Positions 29,072 through 41,900 of a DNA stretch of 64,000 nt are shown here, piece after piece (within the stretch, counting starts at the first letter, position 1; every line of letters begins with the position of its first letter). The translations under genes were made by a program, and so were the position numbers. This stretch comes from Aplidium turbinatum (Eukaryota; Chordata; Ascidiacea; Aplousobranchia; Polyclinidae), in the NCBI GenBank assembly GCA_918807975.1, contig OU964920.1:6646501-6710500 (forward strand), read 5' to 3'. The notes beneath the pieces were generated by a model, which saw nothing but the letters and a program-made list of their open reading frames with translations, was not told where the DNA came from and did not search any database.

Positions 29072-31718
29072 CAAGCTTGTCATCTAATCACTGCCTGATT
29101 ATTATAAGCTATTATGTTTGTTCAGAGGATCGCTTGACTTTTCGTAAGATTATTGTTTAGATTGGTTTGGAAAAGATGCTTGAAACAACTCAGACACTAC
29201 ATCCTTCATTGGCACTACCAAAGAGTCTCCACCTCTCATTAGCGATACCAAAAACACTCCATCCCTCACTGATGCTATAAAAGATGATTCAACTCTTATT
29301 GGCAATACCAAAAACACGCTGCTATATCATCATGTTTCTTATGCTCTTACATGTGCAGGAAATTAATTTAAAACACAAAGCTTTTTTAAATATTTTATCT
29401 TGATAAAGAGCTGCCATATATATAGTGTATTTATTCTTCAATCTATAGGCTACTTAATATCGTTGCTGCGAACACTTTATTTCTGTATAAAATCTGTAAA
29501 TAGTCCTGGTTTTGATAGTCCGTTACGTAATTACAATATGTGTGTGTGTATTAGTTTGTTTTTGTGCTGTTGTTGGGTTCAGTCGTGTTTTCATTGCTTT
29601 AAGAATTGGCGCTCCAGTTGTTTCAGGAACGAGGAGGCGACTGATTCTTAACTAATTCATCTACGGTACTTGTTTTAAAGTATCAGGTTTGGTGGCTGTG
29701 CTTAACTATATTTATCAATGCATATACCGCAATATTAGATCCTTTCATGCACGACTTGCACGTCTTAAACCATTATAGTTTTGCCACCTTTTCCTTTTGT
29801 TGGTTTTGTTACTGTATTTCTTTTTGCAATATCATTTTTTTTGCATTCTGACAAAGAAAAATAAAATTGAATTGAATCATTTGATTTTGGACTGCCCATC
29901 TATTGCACTACCTGGTGGTTACCACTTATAAAAAGTTCATCAATTGATACGAAAACACTTTTAAAAACAGGCTTAAAAACAACGAGCTACTTATATACAA
30001 GTGACATATGACACTACTAAGTAGTGCTTGTGATATCAGCTGCAATTGAATTTAAAGCTTAGCAGCACTGGGTACGTACCTCATTCAATAGCACTGATGA
30101 TAAAAACAGTGCAGTTTTCAAAACATTTTAATTAACATTAATTTAGCTTTATAAGCTATATTTTTTTATCACAAGATAACTTTATTTTGTCCAAGCTTTA
30201 AGTTTTTGCTTAAAATTTTATTTTGAACAATTTTTCCCACTAATCATAATTTATCTAAAGTACCGTAGTATAAACAAATTATTAATCAAGGTTTTACAAA
30301 GAGATTGAGAACCAGTCAGATATCATTGTCTTGAATTTTTTGACAAATCAGCAATCATTCGATGGAATTTTGAAAAGTCAACGAGGTTGATAATTAAAAA
30401 AAACCGCATGCACAAATAAACCTAAGCATAGGTTTCAATTTGCATCTTTTACAAATACATCCATACCCTGTGCTTCCAGTCACAGGCTAGGTCACCCTAA
30501 CAAATGCAGATACCCATTAACCTTTCAAGACACTATCATATCACACTGAACTTAACAAATGTGACAAAAAATAACATTTCTTGGCTTGTCCACCAACCAA
30601 ACTCGCGTTTTAAAACTAAGTTAGCCTTAGCAATGTTTATCAACATGCAATCAAGCATCAAATGTTTATATCACGTGACCAAAGTCGCAACAATTTTGGC
30701 GACTCGCGTAACTAACAGAAAAATCATAATTGTTCCACACCAATGATTTAATGGAAAAAATTCGGAAGGGGGTTTGATTCAATTTATTTTTCTTTGTCAG
30801 AATGCAAAAGAACTGATTTTGTGAAAAAGAAATACAGTCACAAAACTACAAAAGGAAAAGGTGGCAAAACCTTATTGGTTTAAGACGTGCACATGGTCTA
30901 AGACGTGCATGAAAAGATCTAATTCTACGGTGAGTCTAATTCTATTTGAATAAGGACCTCTGATGACCACCCTTTTAGGGTGAAACAGTCTGTAGATGTG
31001 TAAAGAATAGTATCTACATTTAATTTAATTCGTTCTGCTTGGCTTTTTTATTGGCAATGAGCACTTTTTGTAGTATTAATAGCATTTATTGTTTAATTCT
31101 ACGGTATATGCATCAATAAATATAGTTAAGCACGGCCACCAAACCTGATAGGCTACTTTAAACAAGTAGGTGAATTAGTTAAGAATCAATCGTCTCCTCG
31201 TTCCTGAAACAACTAGAACGCCAATTGTTGAAGCAATAAGAAAACGACAGAATCTAACAACATCACAAAAACAAACTAACACACACACATATATTAGGCT
31301 ACTATCAAAACCGACTATCAAAACAAGAACTATTTACAGATTTCATGCAGAAATAAGGTATTCGCAGCAATAATATTAAGTACCGTAGCCTATAGATTGG
31401 AGAATAAATACACAATATGGCAGCTCTTTATCAAGATAAAATGGAGCCTACGAGAGATGAAGCAACATGGAGCATATCGCCAACGAGAGGTGAAGCATCT
31501 TTGGTATTGGTAGTGTCAGTGAGGGATAGAGTGTTTTGGTATCGCTAATGAGAGGTGGAACCTCTTTGGTAGTGCTGAGTGATGAAGGATGTAGTGTCTG
31601 AGTTGTTTCAAGCATCTTTTCCAAACCAACCTAAACAATAATCTTACGAAAAGTCAAGCGATTCTCTGAACGAACATAATAGCCAATAATAATCAGTAGA
31701 TAGTTAGATGCAAGCTTG
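29072..31718. repeat. Large inverted repeat (~800-bp arms, ~900-bp centre)
   Basis: The left arm (about 29072-29875) and right arm (about 30775-31718) are inverted copies with scattered differences. Examples are GATCGCTTGACTTTTCGTAA against its complement near 31655, and TTCTGACAAAGAAAAATAAA against its complement near 30790. Both outer ends reach CAAGCTTG. The inner ends carry a retroposon-like tail (AATAAAATTGAATTGAA), so two tail-to-tail retroposon copies are an alternative to a foldback transposon. I find no target duplication. The right arm contains an extra 163-base insertion. Confidence 0.65.
30931..31093 (+). mobile_element. Short insertion in the right arm, retroposon-like, containing a spliced-leader match
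   Basis: Absent from the left arm of the surrounding inverted repeat, so it is a later insertion. Both sides carry TAATTCTACGG (30920-30930, 31094-31104), an 11-base duplication as made by non-LTR retrotransposition. Positions 30939-30954 read ATTCTATTTGAATAAG. The rest (ACCTCTGATGACCACCC, then GGGTGAAACAGTCTG) resembles LINE 3' UTRs. Confidence 0.6.
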
Positions 31719-31732
31719 GATCCGTCGATAAA

Positions 31733-32415
31733 GATGCGTTTTATTTCAGGACTGCTTTTTATTCAGCTACACCCCTGAGCGGCACCTAGTGGATGGAATA
31801 AATCCCAGGCAACAACACTTCAACAATTATCGGAAACTTCACTCTGTCAATTTATATAACCGGGCAGTGGCGTAGCCAAGGGGGGGGGGGGGGGGGGGTT
31901 GGGGGTTACAACCCCCCCTTAGGCAAGCGTGTGACGTCACGATATTGAGAATGATGCTTTCAGTCTAAAAAAAAATTGCCTAATTTTAAACAAAATTGCA
32001 TTAAAACAGCGAGTTTTGCCAATACCAAACATTCAAACATCTCAGCCAGGAATTAGCAACAACAAAACACAGAGACTTAGCTTTTTTTTCCGAAAAATGC
32101 CGAAGAAAACATGATCTTATCCTTTTGCTATGCTACCGGACAGCACCATTTTACAGGAATATTCGTACCCACATTTTTGTTGAAAATGTTCTCAGAATGC
32201 ACCAAATTCAAAGTAATTTTTCAAAATTTTCTGGGGGAGGCTCCCCAGACCCCCCGCCGTTGGGTGGTCAAAACCCCCCCCCCCCCTTTCAAAATTCCTG
32301 GCTACGCTACTGTAACCGGGTCTGCGTCATCAGTGTTTTAAAGCTTCTACAAGTATGCGAAACTCTGCCGCAATTGATCTTTTCAAAGAAACTTTCTCTG
32401 TCCGAGGATAAAGAT
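31733..32415 (+). repeat. tRNA-derived SINE, interrupted by a MITE
   Basis: The left part (GGCACCTAGTGGATGG, AACAACACTTCAACAATT) and the right part after 32312 (CTGCGTCATCAG, ACAAGTATGCGAAACT, GTCCGAGGATAAAGAT) together match the SINE body. The tRNA head is missing. Confidence 0.75.
31865..32312. mobile_element. hAT-type MITE with CAGTGGCGTAGCCA termini
   Basis: Starts CAGTGGCGTAGCCAAG and ends CTGGCTACGCTACTG, with long G and C runs near the ends. The 8-base duplication TAACCGGG (31857-31864, 32313-32320) is perfect. It was inserted into the SINE. A second, right-truncated copy is at 61033-61260. Confidence 0.88.
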
Positions 32416-33086
32416 CCCTATAATCAACCGCAAAATCAAATTTTAGGAGTGAGTGAAGAGTGAAAACTTTTATTTCGTCTGTTGCGAGAATAGCACGGTA
32501 CAATTATATATAGTATGAATAAAATAGCACCATAGCAATCTAGATACCGTACCACAATAGACAGGAAGCAGCGAAAGACTATATCAGTACGGTAATCGAG
32601 TCAGCTGCTTCCCTCTTCTTAATGCGACAAATGTCAAGGGCAAATTACGTTTTAGTTGTTTTTTCAGTTTCACTTTTGCTACTTTGCCATCCACTATATG
32701 TTTGCGCCAGCAATGAAATATGAAATTGAAAAGAGGTTAAAAAAATAACAAGCTTCCTGAACTTTTTTCTTTAGGAGTCTTCAAAGCATTTTTAAAAATA
32801 AATTGTGATGTCACAGAAGAAGACTCGGCAAGATAAAAAGAAAATTTAGAAAATTTGAAATTAGGAAATTTAAGGTTTACAAAAAAGCACATCATATCAT
32901 TTTATTATTCGTTATTAAAGTGTCTGGGACGAAAAAGATACATACCGGTAAGCTACTAACTACAATAGTAGATATAGCTAAAAACATAGCCTACCAGCAC
33001 GTCAATGAACGGCCTGAGAAAAGGTGGTAAAACCTTGAAAGATTTGAAACGTGCCTGAATAGTACTAGCCTACGCTACGTATATAG
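32416..33086. other. Intergenic stretch without recognised elements
   Basis: AT-rich, with no supported coding frame or repeat that I can identify. Confidence 0.35.
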
Positions 33087-33094
33087 CCTATAGG

Positions 33095-33973
33095 CAAATC
33101 CGGATTTAGGGGGGGGGGGGGCAGAGGGTGCAGGTGCCCCGGGCCCCCCGACTATTGAAGGGCCCCCCTACGTGGGCAAAATGTGATTTTGTGTTTTTTT
33201 TTTCTTTCAGCCTTTGAAGTTTCTGCAAAATACTGTGCAGTGCAGTGCTAGATTAATGCTACTGTAGACGTAAAATTGACAATTTAGTAGAGGTGGTTTA
33301 TGAGACGTAGAGGTGGTTTTTCGCGCGGTAATTTGTTTTTTAACGGGGTGGTCACAGCGGTAAACCATAATCTCTTCGTGGGAAAATTGTAACATAAGAT
33401 TCCCAGATCTGTTCGTCTGTATGTAGGCTAATGACCGAAAAGAAACACTCTTCAGGAAACGTCTATTCGAGAATTGTATTTCTGTAAAAATAGCCTCAAA
33501 GCTGTCGAAAATGGGGTGCAACGTGATACACCACTAAAAACTTGTCACTACAGAACAGATTACTTGGATAAAAGACGGAAATTTTCGTCCAGCTGACAAG
33601 CACTAAGCAAAACAGTTAAACATGCGACCAACCTCTTCAAGCAACAATTTTAAAATGACTAGAATAATTTGCGATATCTCAAACTCACGTAAACAGTAAC
33701 TGTGACGCAATAATGAAAGACATTGTTACACAATTCTAACAGGTGTTCAAAGGTGGTGATCCAATGTTTCAGGTTTAAACAGGTTTGACACAAGTCTTAC
33801 GAACGATGGTGCAATTTTCGCTCATTTTTAGGAAAAATTCCATGACGTAATACGCTAAGATTCAGTAGACCTGAACGGTTTTTATATAACGTTTGATTAG
33901 GTGAACAATTGTCTGGAACAGTGGGGCACCGATCTAAAAGTGCCCGGGCCCCCATCAGCTAAATCCGGCTCTA
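33095..33973. mobile_element. hAT-like element with ATCCGGATTTAG termini
   Basis: Starts CAAATCCGGATTTAGG and ends GCTAAATCCGGCTCTA, with GGGCCCCCC-type mirrored stretches inside both ends. The 8-base duplication CCTATAGG is perfect (33087-33094, 33974-33981) and itself palindromic. A minus-strand frame of about 100 codons inside is unrecognised. Confidence 0.82.
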
Positions 33974-33981
33974 CCTATAGG

Positions 33982-35963
33982 CTATGTCTGTAGTTAGCAC
34001 GACCACAAAAAAAAACAATACACAAAGAAACAACAAAAAGTAAAACTAAACCAAAAAGAAGCGCATATGCAGCCTAGTGATAAAAAACAGCCTAACGAAA
34101 AGTGTTGTGGATTAAATTTGTCAGCTCCAATATTAATGCGGATGTGCAATCAGAGGATTTTTTTGAATTCGAAAGGGATCAGGATCATTTTTAAAGGATC
34201 ATTTTTAAAGGGATCACGTGGAATTAAAACAACCGAACCACTTTTTTATTTTGTTTTTTTGTTTTTTCTAAAATCTCGTTCAGTTCAAAAAGCCAGAAAT
34301 TGGTAAAAAAACGTTTGGGAGACGAAGAAGTAAGGTAGATGCAAAGTTGTACCAAGGTAATTTTCTTGACGGCCCAAATTTATCCGACAGCGTTTTGCAA
34401 CACTAATTTGGCTGAATGGTCCACTCACTTCTCGGTGTTTATTGTTCAACTCCGTCCATTGGCATGGACCATGCCAAGATATGTAGGAATTTGTTAAAAA
34501 ATGGATTTCATATTTTGGAAATATCGAAAAGATTTTGAAGATCCTGATTGTTTACATTTATTGCGTTGTTGTTTTGGCATTTAACTGTTCAGTTTGAATG
34601 AGCCTTGTCCTGATTTTTTTTTTGTAATAAATTGCAGTTTTTTGTTCAATAGCATTTATATGATACAAATAAATATTATGAACAAACCATGGCGCCTTTA
34701 TACACAGGTTATGCCAATGTGCAGCTTAAAATTTTACTGGAGTCAGCTTCAGTTCAGTTTTGTTTTTATTTCTGACCATCACAACGAAAAAAAAACAATA
34801 GCCTATATGCCAAACATAGCAGAGGTCTAGAAAAAGGTAGAAGCGAAAAAACGCGGACGTTGTAACTTGCATGATACTAAAGCAGAACAATCAGTTTAAA
34901 ATATGGCACGACCGCAACACCTTAATAGAATTTAAAAAAGTTTAGAAGAAAAGAGAGTGAATAAAAAGGGCTAGTGATTTTTTTATTTAACAATTTAGAT
35001 AAGCAAAAAAAGAAAAACAAAAGGCTGGAGGCCGATCTGTCAGCATCTGAAATTTCTAATATAATTTGATAGTTTGAGTAGGCCAAATGGTTAATAAATA
35101 TAGTCCTTTGTGTATGTTTTGTATGATTTTCCTTTTCTTGGTTTTGTTCCCGTTCATTATTTGTAACTTCATCATTGCTGTTGTTTTCCGACAAAGAAAA
35201 ATAAATTGAATTGAATTGAATTGAATAGAATTTTGAGCTAGTTTTATGCTATTGCCATCTATTTTGGCACTTGTGCTGTAAACCAAAAAAGCATCTGGCA
35301 ACACTGAGAAAGATTGGTCATTTTTTAACTTCGAAGTTAAAATTAGGAGTTTTGCTCTTTGCAGTGATTTTCAATTCAGTTTATTTTTATTTTTGATCAT
35401 CAATTTGGATTCTCAGAATTACCATTTCAAAGGAATATAAAGTAAATTCAGCTTAGAATGCAAAATTACATTGACCCCCAGTTCACATGTTGGCAAGGCC
35501 TGTGTGTACAGATCGTTATGGTTTGCACCTCAGTTTAGTTCAGTTTGTTATTATTTCTGACCATCACAACTAAAAACAATATATTACCAAACATAGCAAC
35601 GGTCTAGAAAAAGATAGAAACGACAAATTGCGAACGTTACAAACCAATGAACCTAAAAGTTATTTTGGTACAATGACTTTAAAAACTTAAAGGCATCATT
35701 TTAAGTTAACTTCACAATGTAGCAGATGTTTTCTCTTACCAAAGTCATTAGATTGCCAGGTTTTTGATTTTAACTACATGATAGCATTCCAAAATGCAAG
35801 GTTTTATCTAAATGGTACAGAGAACTACGATATGTTCTCTTGTACATTTGTTTAAATGTGTTTTTCTTCTTTTTATCCTGTTTAGATCAATAAATGCGTA
35901 GCCTACCAGTACAGTAGTTAGCATTTTACAACATTGGTTATTTTAGTTGTTAGGTTAGTTGTA
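33982..35963. other. Intergenic region with old retroposon-like repeats upstream of the PABIR-like gene
   Basis: No gene is seen. A stretch at about 34754-34870 recurs in the same orientation at about 35536-35650 (shared TTTCTGACCATCACAAC and GGTCTAGAAAAAG). At 35190-35220 a tail CGACAAAGAAAAATAAATTG followed by repeated TTGAA resembles the inner ends of the 29-31 kb inverted repeat. A weak tRNA-like A/B box pair (TGGCTGAATGGTCCA, GTTCAACTCC) lies near 34410-34455. Confidence 0.45.
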
Positions 35964-38900
35964 ATGTCAGGTGAAGTTATGGAAGCTGAAGATACTGTGG
36001 CTGCAAACAAAGGAAATTCTGGTGAAGACTTAATGGAAGTTAACAATGAAGAAATGCCGCCCAACAATGAAGGTGAAGATCTGACTGATGGAACCAACAT
36101 ATCGGTGTGGCCTCTAAAATGTGACACAGATAATGGAAATATCCATTCTAGTCCCAATAATGATGTTTTAAGCAAAAAGAGTGGAACAAAAAATATCACG
36201 AGTTCTTCTAATGCAGCTGATACTCCAAAGAACAGCGAAATGAAGAACATGTGGTCCATCAGATCTCCATTTGCCATGAAGCATAATTGCCCTCATACTA
36301 TTGTGAGACGACGACAATCCAATGAAACGTATCCACCTATACAAGAAGATGAACACTTGAATACAGCCAAACTCGAACGACAAAATGTCATAAGAAATTC
36401 GTTTCATTTCAATTCCAGTATCTCCCCTTCTGCATTTGTACCCAATAGAGAAAGTCGTCCACGGCCATTTATGGATGACGATTTGGAAAGCAATATTTTG
36501 AAACGATGCAACAGTGCTCCTATATTAAATGATGCCGAGTAAGTAAAACAGTGTGTATACAAACAGCCAGAAGCTTTGATCAAAGAAACATAATTTGTAG
36601 TCTATTAGTTTAACGTGAAAACTTGTATAAACGCTGTTTTTACTTTGCTTGCCCTTCAAGCGGTGGGATGGTCCAACTGATAAGGCATTGCCTTTCCAAT
36701 TATGCAAACGTGGTTCAACTCCCGCCTTCAGTTGGTTGTTGATAACACCACTCACCTCTACTTAGGGTGTACTAAATTTGGTGGGCATAATTGCTGCAGG
36801 AACTAGCCACCCTACTCTCCCTAGCATAGGCGCCGACTTTTATTTTTGCACGGGGTGGCGGATAGCACAATATGGCAACCTAAAAACTTTCAAACTGCAT
36901 GTTTTTGTTTAATTTTTACTACGCGTGTTTCGTAGATGCAATTGTCTTTTCACACCTGATTTGTAGCTCGATAATTTACAAAGCAACTTTAAAACAAAGC
37001 ACAGGAGGTGTATGTCGTGAATTTTATTGTTACGTTGCTGCTCTGACACTTAACGTTTGGCAAAAGTCTTTTTGCGAAGAGAAGCTCTGTCAATCCAACT
37101 GTTAATCAACTGGTCAAGTTGTAACCGTGAAGCTTCAGCTTGATAAACATTTAAAATTATGACGTGGTTCAATCCCTGTTGCGTCATGGTAGATCGCAAC
37201 TTCGCAAGTAGGTTTTTATGCGCCTGAGTGCACTGAACGAACACTCCGCACAATGCAGACCACGTTTGGAATTGGAAGCATTAATGAAATTGTTTCATTG
37301 CTTGCAAATAGATCAAGCAGTTGCGACATAGTTGCAAATCGGACAGAATGCTCATCTTTGCATCCATGCTCGTAACTATGTAACCAGGAATGTAACAAGC
37401 AACTCCTATGTCAGACCAATAAATTCCCGCCTCACAGTTTGTCACGCATTGACATGCAATATTATTGCATGAAGTAGATAACAAAGTAGAAATTAAAGCA
37501 TGAAGTGTACGGTCATAATATGACAGTACACTCCAATTGATATTGGAAAATAATTCAAAATGCAAAATCTGGAGTAATTGAAAAAGGTTGCTTTTATTAT
37601 AGGTAATTGGCAGGGGGTGTAGCTTATCTCGAATAGAATCATGTAAACGTGTAAATTTGCAGAACGTTAAAACTGCTACTTTACTAAGTGCACTTTTTAA
37701 ATAAAACTCAAAAAGTTTCGAAAATTGCATTTGTTTAATGTAATTTGAAAATAGATATTCATTTAGGGGGTGGAGCTATCAATCATCGAGATAATTTTAT
37801 TTCCAAGTATTTTATAGCTGGCATAATTTATAGCGATATTATGAGCAGTTTAAAAATTTTCAAAAAAGATTTTTGAGGGAGGCAATGGAAAGATCGTATT
37901 TTGTTGATTAATAAATCCCATTGTAAACCTGACAAATGTAACAATGACTTATGACAAGTAACAAATAAAACGATCGCAACAACAACAACAAGGAAAAAAC
38001 TCGTAGCCACGTGTTGCGTAATCTTCACGTAGCTTGCTTGATGTTACGCGAGTATCATGCTTGTGACAAAAACAATCATTTTCTTTGCAATACTGTATTG
38101 GTTCACCTCTTGCTTTACGTTGACTTGAAGCAAAAACCAATGATCAAAAAAAGATTTAAACGTCCTTTCAAATTGCATTTATTTGCAGTAAGTAATGCAA
38201 CCTAAACGGGGTGGCTGCCACCTCGCCACAGCGGTTATGGGGTGGCGTGGCCACCCCATAACCCCGTAAGTCGGCGCCAGTGCTCCCTAGTACCGAAGGC
38301 TTAGTACAATGAGAACCTTATATTATCATACCCGACACTTGAATCAAGTATGGGACCACCTTTACCTTTTACATGCAAGACAGATATTTTATTGAAATTA
38401 TTATTCCAACAGTTTTTTATAAATGCTTTACATTATCTCACATCTAAGTTTAGTTGTTTTGCTTCTTAAATCCTTTAAAAGTTTTGATTCATTTGATCAA
38501 ATTATTTCTGCTACAGTGACGGTTCAGTGGATTGGAGTCGTCCAATTGCATCCAGTGCAGGCCGAATTCGACGATTCAGTGCAAATGTTGTGTCTGTAAA
38601 CTCAGTAAGTGAAATGTAATTTTGCTTGAAGTAGTTTTTAAGTAGTTCTACGGCATGATAAAAAAACATGGTATGATAATTGTAAAAAGAAGATATTTGC
38701 CATTTTTATTTGGTGTAAAAATGTAAGTAATATAGTTAATTTTTTAACCACCTGTGTTCCTTTTAAATTCAAACCATTATCACTGGCTCTAAATGCTGTT
38801 TTTGTACAATTTCATTTTGGTCTTTAAAGCATTTTTTTTTGTTTTTAATACCTCACATACAGACTAGTTAATTTCACAATGTATGTATGTTGTACAAGTA

Positions 38901-41900
38901 GCACCTTTGAACCCTGGGCAGTCGCCATGGATTGTTACACCATGGGTCTCGGGGAACACTGGTCTTGATCACACACCAAACTAACAAGTGGGTCCACGTC
39001 CCACCTCATGGGCAACAACCTCGACTGGTTGGCTAAAACTTGTTAGAAATCCTGCTGCCTTGCAGGAAATACTTTTTTAAGTAAAGGCTAGGCCCACCGC
39101 CAATAACTGTGGTTAGCGTCAGGAAGGGCATCCGGCTGGAAAATCTATGCTCCAAAATATTATTTAAATGCAGCAAAAGCTAAAAATGGCCCCTAGTCCC
39201 CAGCAGCCCTTAGATGGGCAAGGGGTGCGAAGAATCTCTGGGTTCCGAAAAAACAAGAAAACATTGAAAAAAGATTATGGTGTTAGAATCGGATGCTGGA
39301 ATGTGGGAAGTTTGTGTGGTAAAGGAACTGAAATATGTAAAGAACTAAGAAAAAGAAGGGTGGATATATGTGGCCTAGAGGAAGTAAGATGGAGGGGACA
39401 GTCAGCGCGGTTTTTTGGTGCCAATGGGAGGAGATATAAGTTATGGTGGTCAGGAAATAACACAGGAATCGGTGGTGTTGGTTTCTTGGTAAAAGAGGAA
39501 TTATGTGAGAAAGTAATAGAAGTTAGAAGATGGAGTGACAGAGTGATGACAATGGTACTTGCTTTTGAAGAGGAGGTAGTGAGGCTAATTTGTGCATATG
39601 CACCTCAAAGTGGTAGGGATTACATAGAAAAGGAAAGTTTTTATGTTTTGGCAGAGGAATGGGATTTACGGAGTTCAAAAGAGTTGGTGTTTGGATTAGG
39701 AGATTTTAATGGGCATGTTGGAAAACAAGCAAATGGGTTCGAGGGCATTCATGGAGGGTATGGTTTTGGGGAGAGAAACATGGAAGGAAGAATGCTACTT
39801 GAATTTTGTGATGAAAGGAAACTTTGTATTGCCAACACATGGTTTAAAAAGAAAGAGAAAAGGAAGGTGACTTACAGCTCAGGAGGACATGAGTCGGAAA
39901 TTGATTTTATTGTGGTTGAGCAGGAACAGAGAAAGTACTTGAAGAATGTGAAAGTAATTCCGTGGGAGTTGCAGCATAGACTAGTAGTAGGAGACTTAAA
40001 TATGAAAAAAGTGAAGAAAATTGTGAAGAAAGAACAAGTTTTTGTGAGAAATGTGTGGAAACTGGAGGAAAAAGAAACGAGAATTAAGTATGTGAAAAGA
40101 GCAAAAGAGCTGGTAAACATGAGTGCGCAGGACATGTGGGCTTCATTTCAGAAAGGTGTCTTAGCAGCATGTGATGAAGTATATATGTGGGAAAAAGAAA
40201 GTGAGGAGGGATCGTGGAGACACATGGTGGTGGGATGAGGAGGTGAAGCATGCGATTTCACAGAAAAGAGATGCATACAAGCAGTGGCGCAAAAATGGGT
40301 CAGAAGAGAATAAAAAGAAGTATAAGAGTATGAAAAAGAAGGCAAAGAGGGTTGTTGCAAGAGCTATGAAGAATGGTGCTGAGGAGGAACTTAATAAAAT
40401 GGGGGAAAGCCAAAACAAAGTATTCAGACTCATAAAGCAAATGAAAAAGGATGGGAAAGATATTGTAGGGGGAAGATGTATAAGGAGTGGAGATGGGAAG
40501 TTGCATTTCAGCCCGGAAAGCAGAGGAGAAGTGTGGAAGGAACATATGGAAAATGTTATGAATAAGGAGAATGTATGGGATCATATGACAGAGGTTGATC
40601 TGGTGGAGGGTCCAGTGGGAAAGGTTACTCGTGATGAAGTGGTGGAGGCAATGGGACAAATGAAACTGCATAAAGCAGCTGGTCCATCAGAAGTGAGCGT
40701 AGAGATGATAAAAGCAAGTGGAGAGTTGGGAATTGAAGTAATGCTACAACTTAGCCAAAGGGTATTAGATGGAGAGGGAATGCCGGAGGAGTGGAAGCAT
40801 AGTATTGTTGTTCCACTGTTCAAGAGAAAAGGGGATGTGAGAAGTTGCAGTGCATATAGAGGTGTAAAACTACTAGAGCATGGAATGAAAATTGTGGAGC
40901 GAATACTAGAAAAGAGGTTGAGAACATTGGTGAAATTAAATGATATGCAGTTTGGATTTATGCCAGGAAAAGGTACAGTGGATGCTCTGTTTATATTGAG
41001 AAGAATGCAGGAGGAATACCGAGAGAAGCAGAGAAAACTATATATGTGTTTCGTCGACTTAGAAAAGGCATTTGACAGAGTACCAAGGAAAGTGATGGAA
41101 TGGGCAATGAGGAAAAGAGGTATACCGGAGGTATTAGTAAGAGCTGTGATGTCTATGTATGAGGATGCAAGAACAAAAGTGAGAGTTGGATCAAATTATT
41201 CAAACGAGTTTTCTGTGAAGGTTGGTGTACACCAGGGATCAGTTTTGTCACCTCTGATATTTGCTATTGTGGTTGACGTTGTAACTGAAGGAGTGAGGGA
41301 GGGCTTATTGAGTGAAATTTTGTATGCAGACGACCTGGTCTTGACAAGTAATAGTATGGAGGGAATGGAGAGAAAGTTTGAGAAATGGAAAGAAGCATTT
41401 GAAACCAAGGGTATGAAGGTGAATCTTGAAAAAACGAAAGTGATGGTGAGTGGAGCAGAAGGAACAGTTGTTGAGAGCAAAGTAGATCCTTGTGGAATAT
41501 GTGGCAAGAGAGTGATGAGAAATTCAATGCAATGCAAGGAATGTGGAAAGTGGGTACATGCAAGATGTGCTAATGTCAAGAGAGCCGCAACAAGATTGGC
41601 GAAGTGTTTTGTTTGTGGGAAATGCAGTAAAGGAAGGAATGAAGTGGAAGGCCATAATGATGAGTTCTGCCATGGCATCGAAACAGTGACAGACTTCTGT
41701 TATCTGGGTGATTGGATAAATGGAAGTGGTGGATCTAAAGCAGCGGTGACAACAAGGGCAAGATTGGGCTGGGCAAAGTTCAGAGAATGTGGGGAAATGT
41801 TGTATGGCAGAAAATTTTCACTAAGGATGAAAGGAAAAGTATATCGGAACTGTGTGCGGCCTGCAATGCTATATGGTAGCGAGACATGGGTACTGAGAGA

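Noticed and set aside
30939-30954. A spliced-leader RNA gene
   Set aside because: No GT splice donor or Sm-site structure follows the 16-base match, and it lies within an insertion with a target duplication.
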